DNA of 6,300 nucleotides from Microthrixaceae bacterium (GTDB lineage: Bacteria; Actinomycetota; Acidimicrobiia; Acidimicrobiales; Acidimicrobilacustridaceae): NCBI GenBank assembly GCA_023264915.1, contig JAHFUU010000167.1, positions 1 through 6,300 on the forward strand, given 5' to 3'. Position 1 is the first letter of the stretch, and each line of letters starts with the position of its first letter. Both the position numbers and the translations under genes were made by a program. This document shows, piece after piece, positions 5,416 to 6,300 of the stretch. The notes under the pieces were generated by a model, which ran no database searches, had not been told where the DNA came from, and saw only the letters and a list, made by a program, of their open reading frames with translations.

Positions 5416-6300
5416 ATGCCAGACATCCGACATGACTGGACCAACGCCGAGATCGAGGCTGTCTATGACACACCCCTGCTCGATCTGGTCTACCGCGCCG
5501 CCGGGATGCACCGCCGCCACCACGACCCCTCGGTCATGCAGGTGAACCAGCTCATCTCGATCAAGACCGGTGGGTGCCCCGAGGATTGCGCCTACTGCTC
5601 GCAGTCGGTTCACAACGACAGCGGTGTCAAACCCCAACCACTCATGTCGACTGACGAGGTGGTGGCGATAGCCGAGCGCGCGCTCGCGAACGGGGCGTCG
5701 CGGGTCTGCCTCGGCGCAGCATGGCGCGACGTCAAGGACAACCAGCAGTTCGAGCGGGTCCTCGACATCGTCACCAACGTCACGGCGCTGGGAGTCGAGG
5801 TGTGCGCCACGCTCGGCATGCTCAGCCCCGAACAGGCCCACCGCCTGGACGAAGCGGGCTTGTACGCCTACAACCACAACCTCGACACGTCGGCTGAGTA
5901 CTACGAGACGATCATCACGACCCGCAGCTACCAGGATCGCCTCGACACGATCCAGGCTCTGGCGGGAACCGACATCTCCTTGTGCTGCGGCGGGATCATC
6001 GGTTTGGGAGAGAGCCCCGCTGACCGCATCGCCCTTTTGCGCACCCTGGCGAACCTCGACCCGCACCCCGGCTCGGTGCCCGTCAACGTGCTGTCACGTG
6101 TCGAGGGCACACCCCTGGCAGACCAACCCGAGGTCCCCGTCGACGACGTCATCCGGATGATCGCCACAGCCCGCATCGTGATGCCCGATTCGATCGTTCG
6201 CCTTGCGGCAGGCCGGCACCTGCTGTCGGTGTCAGAGCAGGCGCTGTGCTTCCTGGCCGGGGCCTACTCGCTCTTCTCCAGTGACAACAACATCATGCTG
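5416..6300 (+). CDS. bioB: Biotin synthase BioB, 3' end missing
   Basis: BioB is the radical-SAM enzyme that inserts sulfur into dethiobiotin, the last step of biotin synthesis in the cytoplasm. The 295 residues in view start MPDIRHDW and align throughout with BioB; about 30-55 residues should lie beyond the edge. The radical-SAM [4Fe-4S] motif CPEDCAYC gives C54, C58 and C61. The [2Fe-2S] cluster ligands are C98 (RVCLGAAW), C130 (EVCATLGM), C190 (SLCCGGI) and R262 (VRLAAGR). YNHNLDTS (152-159) and the NIITTR-like [14 protein letters not shown] (164-177) are BioB signatures. Residue 191 is cysteine where E. coli has serine, giving CC. The ATG at 5416 has AGGAG five bases upstream and gives the usual BioB N-terminus; a GTG at 5356 with a better ribosome binding site would add 20 basic, proline-rich residues. 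No other bio gene is in view. The gene is divergent from the RetSat-like unit. Confidence 0.97.
   Translation, partial: MPDIRHDWTNAEIEAVYDTPLLDLVYRAAGMHRRHHDPSVMQVNQLISIKTGGCPEDCAYCSQSVHNDSGVKPQPLMSTDEVVAIAERALANGASRVCLGAAWRDVKDNQQFERVLDIVTNVTALGVEVCATLGMLSPEQAHRLDEAGLYAYNHNLDTSAEYYETIITTRSYQDRLDTIQALAGTDISLCCGGIIGLGESPADRIALLRTLANLDPHPGSVPVNVLSRVEGTPLADQPEVPVDDVIRMIATARIVMPDSIVRLAAGRHLLSVSEQALCFLAGAYSLFSSDNNIML

Overview
The window is GC-rich DNA with the codon use, GTG/TTG start potential and apparently leaderless promoters common in actinomycetes and their relatives. The organism cannot be named from it. It carries seven protein genes, two of them cut by the window edges, in three divergent pairs that meet in two convergent junctions. 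I see no RNA gene, insertion sequence, CRISPR array or phage gene.

Left part (1-1138): a minus-strand gene of unknown function runs off the left edge. Its sequence is reminiscent of the lipocalin-like CrtC/AttH family. It is divergent from a GntR-family regulator with a FadR-type C-terminal domain. The 24-bp gap between them holds back-to-back -10 elements, a 15-bp near-palindrome that looks like a FadR/GntR operator, and three tandem 8-bp repeats. This is the best-supported regulatory site in the window. It implies autoregulation and control of the left-edge gene.

Middle (1122-3034): a lysophospholipid-acyltransferase-like (PlsC/MGAT-like) protein overlaps the regulator tail to tail by 17 bp. 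It diverges from a classical NAD-dependent short-chain dehydrogenase resembling 2-hydroxycyclohexanecarboxyl-CoA dehydrogenase (BadH). The 293-bp gap between them contains a 10-bp-stem hairpin or inverted repeat.

Right part (3041-6300): a hairpin separates the SDR from a convergent two-gene minus-strand unit, a CrtI/retinol-saturase-like FAD oxidoreductase followed by a small SpoIIAA-like (STAS-fold) protein. Divergent from that unit is the 5' part of bioB (biotin synthase), which runs off the right edge. The gap before bioB holds four tandem 13-bp repeats, an in-frame GTG with a near-perfect Shine-Dalgarno 60 bases ahead of the expected ATG, and a long-range inverted repeat just ahead of the ATG's own ribosome binding site.

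Working together: an acyltransferase, a BadH-like acyl-CoA-type SDR, a RetSat-like oxidoreductase, a CrtC-like protein and a FadR-type regulator suggest lipid or isoprenoid/acyl-CoA metabolism, but this is inference from families. I found no convincing new multi-gene system. The most worthwhile leads are the regulatory architectures at 359-393 and 5256-5415.
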